DNA from: Craspedostauros australis
Lineage: Eukaryota; Bacillariophyta; Bacillariophyceae; Mastogloiales; Achnanthaceae
Assembly: GCA_026770025.1 (NCBI GenBank)
Contig: JAMXDE010000012.1
Span: 682,001-746,000 of the forward strand
DNA: 64,000 nucleotides
Direction: 5' to 3'
In this document: piece after piece, positions 54,701 to 64,000 of the stretch
Numbering within the stretch: position 1 is the first letter of the stretch
Layout: each line of letters starts with the position of its first letter
The notes under the pieces: model-generated
What the model was told of the DNA's origin: nothing
The model's input: only the letters and a program-made list of their open reading frames with translations
Databases searched by the model: none
Program-made: the position numbers and the translations under genes

Positions 54701-56356
54701 TGGTGCGGACGGTGCATCGGCCTACACCTGCGAATCAGCAGAATACTTCCGCAAGCAGCATGTGGAGAAGCACATCAAGCAGGTGGAAGAGGCGATCGAC
54801 AATCTCGGCAAGTCAAGCACCTTCAAGGGTGACTTCCCGTTCGCGCCATTCTTCAACCTCGAGGCCGATGATTCCATGAAGAAGTCCAAGGTCGCGCAGC
54901 TGCTGTCGGAGATCAAGGATATTTTTGAAGAGCTGACCCAGTACCGGCCGTATGAACTGCTGCGATCACAGAGGCAGCGATCGAACTTCTTGATCCTGAA
55001 GCAGGCGCGCATCGTCGCCATGACGTGCACGCACGCATCTATCGTGCGGTCGCAGCTCGTTGAGCTTGGCTTTGAGTACGACAACATCATCATGGAGGAA
55101 TCTGCGCAGATGACCGAGATCGAGACCTTCATCCCGTTGCTGCTGCAAAAGGGAGAGACGGATGAAAGCGTCGCGGGCAAGTCCCGTCTCAAACGCATCT
55201 GCATGCTCGGGGATCATCACCAGCTCCCACCGGTTGTTAAGAATGCGTGCCTGGCCAAGTTCAGCAACTTCGATCAAAGTTTGTTCACCAGATTGATCCG
55301 CAACGGAGTTCCACACATTCAGCTGGACAAGCAAGGACGTGCCAGACCATCGTTGGCATCGTTGTACAGGTACGTTCATGAGTTGGTTGCCTGTTCTTTT
55401 CTATTGTTCGGATTCATTCCTCCTTTGTCCTCGTTGCGGTGGCCTGTCATGGTGCACCCGAGGATGATTGGATGGCGTGCTGTTTCTTGTCGAGAGGCAT
55501 CGTGTATCTCACCATCGTGTTTCTCTTTCATTCACTCATTTGTTGATTCGCCCGTGGAAAAATCGCTGATCCGTCACACACCATTCATGTCTGAATTGTC
55601 ACACAACATATACGAATAAACGCGTCCCTCCATCGATTGATTGCATCACGCAGCTGGCGATACGAGCAGCTGGGCAACCTGAAGCACGTGAACGACCGCA
55701 AGGATTACCAGCTTGCCAACGCAGGGCTTGCAAACACCTGTCAGATCATCAACGTGGATGATTTCCACGGCAGAGGCGAGAGCGCACCCATGCCCTATTT
55801 CTACCAGAACGTCGGCGAAGCGGAGTACATCGTGGCGTTCTTCCAGTACATGGTGCTGATCGGATACCCCGCCAGTAAGATCTCCATCATCACCACCTAC
55901 AACGGTCAGAAGGATCTGCTCACAGACGTCATGTCGCAGCGCTGCGGCCCCGGCACGCCGTTCGCCGGCATGAAGCCACGCGCCATCTCTACCGTGGATC
56001 AGTACCAGGGACAGCAGAACGACTTCATTCTGCTGTCGTTGGTGCGAACCTCCTCCGTGGGTCACCTGCGCGACATCCGTCGTCTGGTCGTGGCCGTGTC
56101 GCGTGCCCGCCTCGGGCTGTACGTGTTCTGCCGTTCCAACTTGTTCGGCGACTGCCACGAGCTGCGTCAGACGTTCGATCAGCTCGTGTCGAAGCCCACC
56201 AAGCTCCAGCTTGTTCTGGGCGAGAACTACGGGGCCATCGATCGCAAGGCGGAAGAGGACATCCCCGAGGACAAGGTGTTCGAAGTCGCTGACGTCGGGC
56301 ACATGGGATCCATCGTTCATTCCATGGCAGCCGATTGGGTTGGCGGTGGCAAGTAA
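51795..56356 (+). CDS. AQR: Aquarius (AQR/EMB-4) intron-binding spliceosomal RNA helicase, two exons
   Basis: Exon 1 is 51795-55369 and exon 2 is 55654-56356, giving 1425 residues (human AQR 1485). The 284-bp intron is GTACGT...GCAG, phase 2; joining gives SLYSWRYEQLGNL, a conserved AQR block. The start MGGRKRQKS is basic and Ser-rich. An ARM-like helical N-terminal half is followed by the AQR-specific region (SYQDYLLRNFELVRLES, RITEFNGWSPMAIEI). The superfamily 1 helicase core then follows: Walker A GPPGTGKTD near residue 862, IIMEESAQMTEIETF as motif II, GDHHQLPPVVKN as motif III, and TVDQYQGQQNDFILLS plus VAVSRARLGLY toward the C-terminus. AQR binds the intron upstream of the branch point as part of the intron-binding complex in active spliceosomes. 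Confidence 0.96.
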
Positions 56357-56700
56357 GAAGAAAGCCATGTGTTCTGCCAAGCAGGAACTGCAGGAACTCT
56401 TTCAAGCTTCTTTCCGTCGGGGCACTCTCACAGAAGTCGTGACACAAGACAGGCAAGGAGCCAAAGTAAGATAGTGTACTCGCAGCACTCGAGAAGTGAG
56501 CATTGATGGAGAAGAGTCGCCAATTACGAATGCAGTGTGACAGGTGTCACCAAAGCGATGGAACGCAACATGAGCCAATACTTCTGCTAGTACCACTCCA
56601 GATAACAAAATTCGAGTTGCTCGTCTGGGCTGTTCTGCTCTGGAGCGTATTATATAATACTATTATTGAGAATGCTCTAATAACAAGACTAAGACTCGGT
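56357..56700. other. Convergent 3' spacer between Aquarius and GET4 genes (0.34 kb)
   Basis: AT-rich near 56640-56690, with a perfect 14-bp palindrome just beyond the GET4 stop codon. No gene seen. Confidence 0.6.
56647..56660. repeat. 14-bp perfect palindrome GTATTATATAATAC
   Basis: Self-complementary word 41 bp beyond the GET4 stop codon, in a convergent spacer, comparable in composition and position to the inverted repeat at 42957. Confidence 0.75.
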
Positions 56701-57861
56701 TTACATCTGACCCATCTGAGCAGCCATAGCCTGCATCATGGCAGGGTTCATGCCTCCGCCGCCTCCCATCATGCCCATCATGTTCTCCATCATGTTGAGC
56801 ATGCTCGGAGGTGGCTGGATGTTGAAGTATATCTTGCCGATCTTGGTGGTGTAGGACTGGACGATCTTGGTTTTGTACATGCCATCGAGCTCGCGCTTGA
56901 AGGAGCGGAGCAGCCACGAGAAGAGGGGTCCGGTGCGGGTGTCCTTCTCGCATACCCGGATGAGCATGCTGCAGAAGATGGCGTGGGACGGTGCCTGGCC
57001 ATCATCCTTGCTGGTGTAGGACTTGGTCAATGCCTCCGTCTCCCTCTCCTCCACATCGGTGATGTAGGAGGCGACGAGGGTGTTTGCATCGCGCAGGTTC
57101 TCCACGGCGCAGAGACAGAGGACCGCCCGGGTGAAGAGCGCGTCCCTGTCGGACGGGCGGCATCTGTGTCCAGTCTTCGTCTGGGCGTCCGTGGGGGCAG
57201 GCAGCGTCTTCAACCATTGAATCATCTCGTTTGGCTTCTCGGCCAGCGCCATGTGCGTGAGGGCGTCGCATTTGAGTTCCATGAGCTCGTCCTCCTCCTC
57301 CGTGGGCTTGGAGACGCTGCTGGCGTGCTTGGATGCCATGGCCCATGACTGCTGCGCCAGCAGGGCCTGCAGCTGCTGGTGGCCGAAGCGGACCTTGCCG
57401 AGCTCGGAGCTCCATTGCAGGCACCGCCTGAGCCAGTCCCGCTGAAGGCGGTGCAGACGGAAGGCCTCGTCTCCCTCCTTGCCCTCCATGGCCTTGGTGA
57501 AGGCCTGGTGCAGCTCGTCGATCTGGTTGAGGATGGCGTCCGTCTCCTCCGAGTGGGTCTCCCGGAGGACCGTCGCCATGATCGTGAGGAGCTGCGAGGC
57601 CACGGACACGCGTCCCTGGTTGAGGATCTTGAGGGAGGACTCGTAGGCCAGGTCCACGGCGGCCTTGAAGTCGCCGCTGTGCACGCGCTTGCGCACCTGG
57701 GACTGCGCCAGCTGGAGGGCCTCGTAGGCCGTGGCCTCCTCCTTCAGCCCTTCCTCATCGGCCAGCAGCTTCTGCAGCTGCGCCTGGATGGGATCCACAT
57801 CGTCCTGCTGCTTCTTGCGGGCGAGCAACTGCTTGCGTCGTCTGGCTGCTGCTGCGCTCAT
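56701..57861 (-). CDS. GET4: GET4/TRC35-like protein of the tail-anchored protein insertion pathway, with Met-rich tail
   Basis: A 386-residue single-exon protein starting MSAAAARRRKQLLARKKQ. From about residue 45 it shows the GET4 alpha-solenoid: RKRVHSGDFKAAVDLAYESS, LLTIMATVLRETHSEETDAI, and WLRRCLQWSSELGKVRFGHQ (compare RALKWSS...GHPRLHQLLAL in the human protein). KIGKIYFNIQPPPSMLNMM lies near the C-terminus at the place of RIGQLFFGVPP in human. GET4 works in the cytosol, linking the Get3 ATPase to upstream chaperones for tail-anchored proteins. The basic N-terminal extension and the last ~35 residues (NMMENMMGMMGGGGGMNP, then AMMQAMAAQMGQM) are additions relative to animal GET4. Confidence 0.9.
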   Translation of the reverse strand: MSAAAARRRKQLLARKKQQDDVDPIQAQLQKLLADEEGLKEEATAYEALQLAQSQVRKRVHSGDFKAAVDLAYESSLKILNQGRVSVASQLLTIMATVLRETHSEETDAILNQIDELHQAFTKAMEGKEGDEAFRLHRLQRDWLRRCLQWSSELGKVRFGHQQLQALLAQQSWAMASKHASSVSKPTEEEDELMELKCDALTHMALAEKPNEMIQWLKTLPAPTDAQTKTGHRCRPSDRDALFTRAVLCLCAVENLRDANTLVASYITDVEERETEALTKSYTSKDDGQAPSHAIFCSMLIRVCEKDTRTGPLFSWLLRSFKRELDGMYKTKIVQSYTTKIGKIYFNIQPPPSMLNMMENMMGMMGGGGGMNPAMMQAMAAQMGQM

Positions 57862-58653
57862 CTTTGTCGCTGTGCTGTGTTGGCGCTCGTTGTGCTGGTA
57901 TTGCCTGTGCTCGCAGACTGAGCGGTGATGAAGTTGGGTGTTGTGGATGGTGCTGTTGCCGATCCTTTCGTTTCTCTGCGTCGCCCGCAGCCGTCGCCTT
58001 GCGTCATTGTCGTCTCCTCTTTCATCGCGTGTGCGTGATCTTGTCGAGTTGCTTGTGCTTTCGCGGACGACGACAGACGATTTCGTGCGAGCGATGACAG
58101 TCTACGACTCAACTCTCTAGATTAAACGTGGTTGGTGGATACACGGGCGATGTCCAGACGGTTCGGACAACCGCACTTTCGCCAACTCCACACAACCGTG
58201 CCAACCCAACCAAACAAGGTGCAAGGAGGTGAAAAACCAAACCAGAGAGACAAACGAAGAGAGACCAAGAAGAAGGGTGTTGCCGTGTGCAAGACGCTGA
58301 TTGGGACGCTTGCGATCCAACAAGGCCACACGAAGCAACAACAGCCAAGTACGAGCCACGCGTCCACCACTCACTCGCATCCCAACAAGAGACAGCAAGA
58401 GAGACCATCGGCATCAACCGCATCATCAACCGCATCATCAACAGTAGCAACAGTAGCAACAGCAGACGTGAGAGTTCGAAGTGACCGAAATCAAGTCAAG
58501 AGCAACAGACCGAACGCAAAACAGCCAACAGCCAACAGACGACGCCACTACTGGCACCACCACTAACACCATTACCACCACCACTACAACTACAACTACC
58601 ACCAACACCATAACTCGAAGATAGCACAAGCCAGGAAGACACAGACCGGAAAG
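57862..58653. other. Divergent promoter region of GET4 and eIF3f genes (0.8 kb)
   Basis: GET4 reads left and eIF3f reads right. The stretch before eIF3f is C/A-rich with CAACAGTAGCAACAG- and CACCACTACAACTAC-type simple sequence (58420-58610), probably 5' leader. No gene seen. Confidence 0.6.
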
Positions 58654-60023
58654 ATGTCAGTATTCGCAGAGACAGCGTCGCCGTTGGCGCCAGCGCTGCT
58701 GATGGAGAGCGGAGCAGACACAGTGACGGAAGTCATCGTGCATCCCATGGTCTTGCTGCACGTTTTGGATCACCACACACGCAGACCCGAAGCTTCGGGA
58801 CGTGTCATCGGCACCTTGCTGGGACGGCGGGATGGCAGGAAGGTGCGTACCATACAGAATCCTATCATTGTCGCTCTTCAATTGGATCGGAGTGGTTTGG
58901 ATTGGCTTGAATTGGCTTGTGTCGGCTTGTGTTGTGTTGATCTGCGGAACGTGTCTGCGTTCTTGCGTTTGCGCAGAAACGTGGGAAAGAGTGGGACTTG
59001 GTTGATTGAGGCTCAGCGAGGTTCATTCATTTCGGCTGATTGCAGTCGTTGACATCTCATCGTATTGGTGTTGTGTTGCGTTGTGTTGTGTTGTGTTGCA
59101 AATGCTTAAGGAAGATAGTGTAACGCTCACATTTACACTTCCTGCTCATCCATTGGTTCATTTGCCACGATGCTTCATCATGATGGTTTCGTACCATCGC
59201 TCCTGCATCCACCAACTGCCGCTTCCACGATATGTCATTCCATACTATGCCATTCCACGATATGCCAATTGTCTTTGCCTTCTATATGCAGGTAGAAGTG
59301 ACCAACTGCTTCGCTGTGCCACACGCCGAGAAGGGCGAGGAGGTCGCCATCGGCAAGGATTTCAACAAACAGATGCTGGAGCTGCACATGAAGGCGAACA
59401 AGAAGGAGACCATTGTCGGATGGTACGCATCCGCGGCAAGCGAGGCAAGCGGCGAGGGACCAGATCTCATCGCGGACACGTCCTCCCTCATCCACGAATT
59501 CTACGCCGGAGAGACCGACGAAGGCGATCCAATCCACCTCGTCTTAGACACCAGCCTGCGAGAGGACAGGATCGGAGTGCGCGCCTTCCGCAGCACCCCC
59601 GTCATGATCCAGAATGAAGTCGTCGCCAATCTCTTCCATGAGCTGCGTTACACCATGAGCTGTTCCGACGCCGAGGCGCTCGCTCTCGACACCATGGCAT
59701 CGTCACAAAAGGCGGCGGCCGGCGTTCCCGATCCGGATGCCGACAAAGACAAGCTCGAAGTCTCCATGACGAAACTGTTGGAACGCCTCGACACGGCCTC
59801 GGCCTACGTGGACTCGGTCGTCGATGGCAAGACGCCGGGCGATGTCGAGGTTGGGAGACAAATTGCTAACATCGTCGCGTCTGTGCCAGGTCTCGAACCG
59901 GAAGCCTTGGATGATATGTTCAGCGAAACAATGCAGGATCTTCTCATGGTATCGTATTTGTCCAATATCACCAAGACGCAGCTTACGATCGCCGACAAGC
60001 TCAATGCAACGTTGGGGGTTTGA
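58654..60023 (+). CDS. Translation initiation factor eIF3 subunit F (MPN domain), two exons
   Basis: Exon 1 is 58654-58842 and exon 2 is 59292-60023, giving 306 residues. The 449-bp intron is GTGCGT...GCAG, phase 0, and falls inside the MPN domain after GTLLGRRDGRK; the joined sequence continues VEVTNCFAVPHAE, as in eIF3f. Other matches are EVIVHPMVLLHVLDHHTRR, ELHMKANKKETIVGWYA, LIHEFYAGETDEGDPIHL and, in the C-terminal helices, ADKLNATLGV. eIF3f is part of the eIF3 complex on the 40S ribosome. The MPN domain here lacks the full His-x-His...Asp metal site, as expected for a structural rather than deubiquitinating member. The intron holds a TACCATAC octamer (58848-58855), five bases after the splice donor. 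Confidence 0.95.
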
Positions 60024-60290
60024 GCAGAAGTGCATCGACAAGTGCATCGATGAGTGCAGTCACGAGAATGCCTACTCTACAAATATGAGTTCTCGATGGA
60101 GTCAGCGACTCAATACAAGAGGGAAAACTTGCACTCGTGCCATAGTCTCCCCTCGTTCCAACAAGCCGTGCCTGGACTCATGCGCATGTCCATGCATTAA
60201 AGCAATACTCTAAACTACTGCCACTACAGCAACATCAAGTACCATTGGAAGCATGTTGTGATCTTGTATGTGGCGCATCCGTGCGTTATT

Positions 60291-61430
60291 CTATGCCTGC
60301 TGAGTCTCCGATAAGTATTTGAAAGTGTCGTCAAAGTCCAATTCGAAGACCTGCAGGGTCCCGTCGTCGCAGCCCGCCACAAGGAGCTTGCCTGTGACGT
60401 TGAACTCGCATCGGGAACAGTCCGATGGCACGTCGAGCGTCTGCGTGCCCTGCGGTTGCACAGTCGCGGAGGCTATCTGGATGATCTGAATGCAACGTCC
60501 TTCGGCGCATGCGATGTGCTGCGTGCTGCCTCCCACGCTGGGCGCCCACGAGATGTCCTGCACGACGGCGTTGGAAGACGTGGTGGGGACGTTGAAGGCC
60601 TCAGTCCACCGCCGTTTGGTTTCGTCGTACCGATGCACCCCCACTTTTCCGACTCCGCCGATGGCCAACGTGGGTGGATCGTACCGTCCCTGTGACCATG
60701 CCAAACAGGGCACGGCGTTGCCTCCAGCGCTGTTGTCGGCGAAACGGTACGGCGAAATCTTGCCGATCAACGACCACTTGGACAGATCCATGACATCCAT
60801 GGCTTCGTAAATCTGGACGATGCCGCTGCCATTCGCTTCCGCATTCGTGATGGCGAGCTTCAATCCCAAATGGCGCGGTGCAAATTCAAACGAGCCGAGA
60901 GATGTGGTCGTCGGCAACATAGCCTTGCATGTCCAGACCGATGATGATGACACGTCGCCATAAATGGAACTGGATTCATCCTGTTGCCAGATCTGCACTT
61001 GCCCAGTGCTGCCATTGGCATTGGCAGATATCGTGCTGACAGCTAGAACGTTGCCGAACTCAGGATGTGCCCAATTGAGCTTCGTGATCTTGAATGCAGC
61101 GACGGCCTGCTGTTGCACCTTTTGTTGCTGCTGACTGGGATCCCATTCCGCAACCAACTTCCAGTCGCTCTCCTTGCGTTTGTTGCTGTTGTTGTCTTCG
61201 CCAGTTGCGGCCACGTTCTTGTGGACACGATCCCAAATGCGGATGTATCGATCTGTCGCGCAGGTCGCCATGCGTTTGCCGTACGCGTCGTACGCGACCT
61301 CCCGGACATCGCCATCGCCACCACCACCATTGCTGGTAGAGGATGGTGGAGGCTTCGCGCCAAACGGGGTGATAGCGCCTGTTGTCGGCTGTGCTGCCGG
61401 CGACGCGAACGTGCTGCCTCCGCCGAACAT
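60291..61430 (-). CDS. SEH1: Nucleoporin SEH1 (WD40 beta-propeller)
   Basis: A 379-residue single-exon protein with SEH1 landmarks in order: EVAYDAYGKRMATCATDRYI (first blade), FKITKLNWAHPEFGNVLAV, FEFAPRHLGLKLAITNAEAN, then IVQIYEAMDVMDLSKWSLIG, and a last blade CEFNVTGKLLVAGCDDGTLQ. SEH1 is part of the Nup107-160 (Y) complex of the nuclear pore and of the SEA/GATOR complex at the vacuole/lysosome. The N-terminal ~40 residues precede the first blade and contain FG-like elements (MFGGGSTF, TPFGAKPPP) that animal and yeast SEH1 lack. Asn/Ser/Gln inserts enlarge two loops. The short spacer to the eIF3f gene indicates convergent 3' ends. Confidence 0.93.
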   Translation of the reverse strand: MFGGGSTFASPAAQPTTGAITPFGAKPPPSSTSNGGGGDGDVREVAYDAYGKRMATCATDRYIRIWDRVHKNVAATGEDNNSNKRKESDWKLVAEWDPSQQQQKVQQQAVAAFKITKLNWAHPEFGNVLAVSTISANANGSTGQVQIWQQDESSSIYGDVSSSSVWTCKAMLPTTTSLGSFEFAPRHLGLKLAITNAEANGSGIVQIYEAMDVMDLSKWSLIGKISPYRFADNSAGGNAVPCLAWSQGRYDPPTLAIGGVGKVGVHRYDETKRRWTEAFNVPTTSSNAVVQDISWAPSVGGSTQHIACAEGRCIQIIQIASATVQPQGTQTLDVPSDCSRCEFNVTGKLLVAGCDDGTLQVFELDFDDTFKYLSETQQA

Positions 61431-62226
61431 CGTCTTGTCTTTGTGTGTCTTTGCTTGCCTTTGTTCCGATGGGATGGGTGAGAGTGGGGAAGTGGGCTGT
61501 ATGTTAAGGGTATGCCTTTGGTATGCCTACGATCTATGGCTGTGGAAGGCTGGATGATTGCTGGAGGGTTGCTCAATGGTTTCTGACTACTTCTGCAGTC
61601 CTTCGTGGTTTGAATTTGGAGGAGGAACGGGAGAACTGCAAAACCACTCAAATTGCCGCCGAACGAAAATCCAGCCCACCTCTTGTGTCATCACGCCACA
61701 ATCAAACAAGGGCAAACTGAAGCTCAAACAACTCCTATTCAAATGGCACACCATGCACCACGCAATACTCTACGATTCTGATCTACATACGGAAGTGCTT
61801 TGAGGAACAGACGACGGTGGCAGACAGGGATATGTGTACACTTCGAACAATGGAATGCAAAGGACTGGACACTGACAACCAAGTGCAAGCAGTGGGCGCA
61901 TCCCACTTGTTCCTCCGTGCATGCGGTCCAACATTCACAAAGCTCATGCTCGTGCTGTTCCTATTGATGTTCCTATTGCTGTATATTTCGATTTGCCGGT
62001 CAGTCATCTGCGTTGACAAGCTGATCCGCAGTGACTACAGTATTGGCAGAGTGTCATGCTTCTGCAAGGAACGTGATGTTGCTGAGGATGGCATTCATCA
62101 ATTCACTCGTTCACCATGTAGACGATCAGTGAGCCAGTCCTCCTGTACGCCGGGATGATGAGTATGCGCATGCACCTATATGCATCTATATGTGCTGCGT
62201 AAAAGACTTTCCTCCGCATTCACAGC
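61431..62226. other. Spacer without recognised gene (0.8 kb)
   Basis: Upstream region of SEH1 and 3' flank of the twin-CX9C gene. No coding region or notable repeat is supported. Confidence 0.6.
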
Positions 62227-63041
62227 TCATGCCAAAAAGTTCTTTCCGAATTCACCGACTTTGTTCTGCGCAGCGCACTTCACCAAGGCGTCGCGGACGC
62301 TGATGCATTTGCGTCCGTAGTCGTATTCATTGTTCTTGTTGCATTTCTGCACGTCCTCGAGCAGATCGGCGCAGCTTTCCAGGATCTGGAAGTGAGATGT
62401 GATGGCACATGATCGGAACTGCGGGGATATGATTCAGTTGTTTGTAATTCGAATGTGATACGGAAATGGCAGGTAGATAAAGGAATGAATTGAATTGGAG
62501 AGAGATGAGGGCGCCATACATCGGTAACTCAAGTGATAGACACAGCAACACAATAGAGCAACGCAACAGAGCCAATGCCTTGAAGCCACGCACAGCCGTA
62601 TCCTTCAATAGCAGACTGGGATGAATGTTCGTCGTCAGGAAGAAATTGCTCTTGACAAACGACACCTTTCAACACAGGGTATCACTCACGGGTCGTCCGA
62701 CAATGTCAGCAATCTTGATGTCTCGTTGCTCCATCTTTTCCTTCTCGTATACGGCTCTGCTCTCCACACATGCCACCTCGAACACCTTTTGTTGGGAAAA
62801 CCGCAGATCGCGGCAGAAGTTATTCGATTGTCCATTTGTTGATTCATTCATTTGGTAAGTGTGTGGATGCAAAAGGTAGATTGCGTGAGAAAGAGTAGAG
62901 TAAGCCAATCAATCAGTCAATCAGTCAATCGATTGGCATATGCACATCAGTCAACAGTTACCGACAGCCCAACAACCCACTCACCGGCGCCATTGCCTCG
63001 AGTTCGGCCTTCTTGGCTGGGTAAATTGGATTTGGGCTCAT
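62227..63041 (-). CDS. Twin CX9C (CHCH-type) mitochondrial intermembrane-space protein, three exons
   Basis: A 103-residue protein built from three short exons: 63041-62985, 62785-62690 and 62385-62227. The introns (199 and 304 bp) both have GTGAGT donors and AG acceptors, and every junction is phase 0. Exon 1 gives MSPNPIYPAKKAELEAMAP; exon 2 adds a Glu/Lys-rich helix; exon 3 carries two exact Cys-(9)-Cys pairs, Cys56/Cys66 (CADLLEDVQKC) and Cys78/Cys88 (CISVRDALVKC), with 11 residues between them. Twin CX9C proteins are folded by the Mia40/Erv disulfide relay in the intermembrane space, and most serve cytochrome oxidase or complex I assembly. Which member this is (Cmc, Cox19 or other) is not clear. 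An extra Cys25 lies in exon 2. It stops at 62227-62229. Confidence 0.8.
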
Positions 63042-63728
63042 CGTACTTCTTTGGTGTTTTTATCTATTCTACCACTGTTGGTACTGGCACTGGAGTCTTT
63101 CTCGTTGTTCTTCGTTCGAGGAGATGCGATGAGCGCTGCCTGATCTTGTTTGGATGATGTTCAGAGGACTGCTGAACGCGACGACGGAGGGGATGGCGGC
63201 AACGTCCATCAAGGTGCCTCTCTCGCGGCGTCGATCCTTGGTGCCGCCATCGTGGGTTGCCGACTGTGTTTTTTCTCGCCATGGTGTGCGCCCACCACGA
63301 AGTCGTCCACATCGTGTTGTTCGTTTGTGCCACAGTCAAGTTAGTCGAATAGTGAATAAGGGGCATCCTGTTCCTCTCATGCCCCTTTTCTGATGCCCCC
63401 GAATGCAAAGCGACCCCACAAAGTGAGAGATCTTTCGCGTTCCAACTTCACCACCAAAACGCGAACATCACTCTTCCTTCCGTGTTGGTTGCAGTCAGTC
63501 AACACACGAACATACACCATGTCCATCCTACCACCTTTCCCACCAACACGGGAAATCCACTCTGCCGCATTGGTACACAGGTCATACTTGCGCAATCGAC
63601 AGCACCATTACTCTGCTCAAATGAGACTGAGAGTTATCTCAGGCGTCGATCATAGTCGTAGCAAGAAGACACGAGAGAAGAGAAGTGAACAAAGATAGCA
63701 AGGACTGACTTGATTGATAGTCGTAGAG
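63042..63728. other. Divergent spacer between twin CX9C and TLC-like genes (0.69 kb)
   Basis: Both genes start outward from this stretch, so it should contain both promoters. No reading frame or repeat here is supportable as a gene. Confidence 0.6.
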
Positions 63729-64000
63729 ATGGAGTACTTCACGGAACTCGCCGAGCGAGTGAAGGTGGTTCACGAGAACGATGTGTTCCTGCCATCCGAG
63801 TATCTGTACGAGAAGATCTTCTGCGGGATGCTGATAGTTGCTGCCGGTTGCACTGTGGTGTACCTTGCATCATTCTACATCCTTGACAACGTGCTCAAGG
63901 TTGAGACAAAGTCAGCGCAGCACCGCTCCAAGCTCTGCTACCAGATCACCAACTTGGTCTTCAACACCGTGATTGCGCTCTCGGGGTTGTACCTCGAGTA
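63729..64000 (+). CDS. Start of a multi-span membrane protein, possibly TLC-domain (partial, runs off the window)
   Basis: From ATG 63729 the frame is open to the window edge (90 codons): MEYFTELAERVKVVHEND at the start. Two hydrophobic segments follow: MLIVAAGCTVVYLASFYIL at about residues 35-53, and NLVFNTVIALSGLYLEY at the edge. Between them lies a polar loop with KSAQHRSKLCYQIT. A first span, a basic loop, then a span starting after a Tyr-Gln-Ile-Thr-Asn-Leu stretch is reminiscent of TLC (TRAM-LAG1-CLN8) proteins, which act in ER lipid metabolism. The catalytic or diagnostic region lies beyond the window, so this is only a suggestion. Confidence 0.6.
   Translation, partial: MEYFTELAERVKVVHENDVFLPSEYLYEKIFCGMLIVAAGCTVVYLASFYILDNVLKVETKSAQHRSKLCYQITNLVFNTVIALSGLYLE

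Overview
The window is nuclear DNA of a photosynthetic stramenopile (heterokont alga). A diatom or close relative fits best, but the species is not determined. The strongest clue is a light-harvesting chlorophyll-binding protein whose presequence carries the ASAFAP signature of secondary red-lineage plastids. Genes with spliceosomal GT-AG introns, Golgi, nuclear-pore and eIF3 subunits, and 0.2-2 kb spacers confirm a eukaryotic nuclear genome. Introns are few per gene and 198-905 bp long.

Layout. 0-13 kb: the 3' end of a golgin, a secreted CIA30-domain protein, a membrane-anchored staphylococcal-type nuclease, a SART3/Prp24-like spliceosome factor, and a three-exon amidophosphoribosyltransferase (first step of purine synthesis). 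13-26 kb: a 1310-residue coiled-coil protein, a small mitochondrial COA3-like protein, the light-harvesting gene and an A20 zinc-finger gene. 25-34 kb: a 2069-residue Asn/Gly/Gln/His-rich RGG protein and a putatively N-myristoylated unknown. 34-41 kb: one five-exon, 1665-residue gene joining a metallo-beta-lactamase phosphodiesterase module to two degenerate cyclic-nucleotide-binding domains. 42-51 kb: an LYR-motif protein, COG6, an anoctamin, and a secretory prolyl 4-hydroxylase that carries a VHL-beta-like domain. 51-64 kb: the spliceosomal helicase Aquarius, GET4 with a Met-rich tail, eIF3f, SEH1, a three-exon twin-CX9C protein, and the start of a membrane protein that may have a TLC domain.

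The genes do not form one pathway; this is ordinary mixed housekeeping content. Some share themes: spliceosome (SART3, AQR), Golgi/ER traffic (golgin, COG6, GET4), mitochondria (COA3-like, LYR, twin CX9C) and nuclear pore (SEH1). Several genes are divergently paired (PDE-like/LYR, anoctamin/prolyl hydroxylase, GET4/eIF3f, twin CX9C/TLC-like).

The most unusual content is the phosphodiesterase/cNMP-binding fusion, the VHL-like plus prolyl-hydroxylase fusion, the GET4 tail, the repeat architecture of the RGG protein, and an octamer (TACCATAC) that I found ten times, always outside coding sequence. No CRISPR array, rRNA, tRNA or mobile element was recognised.
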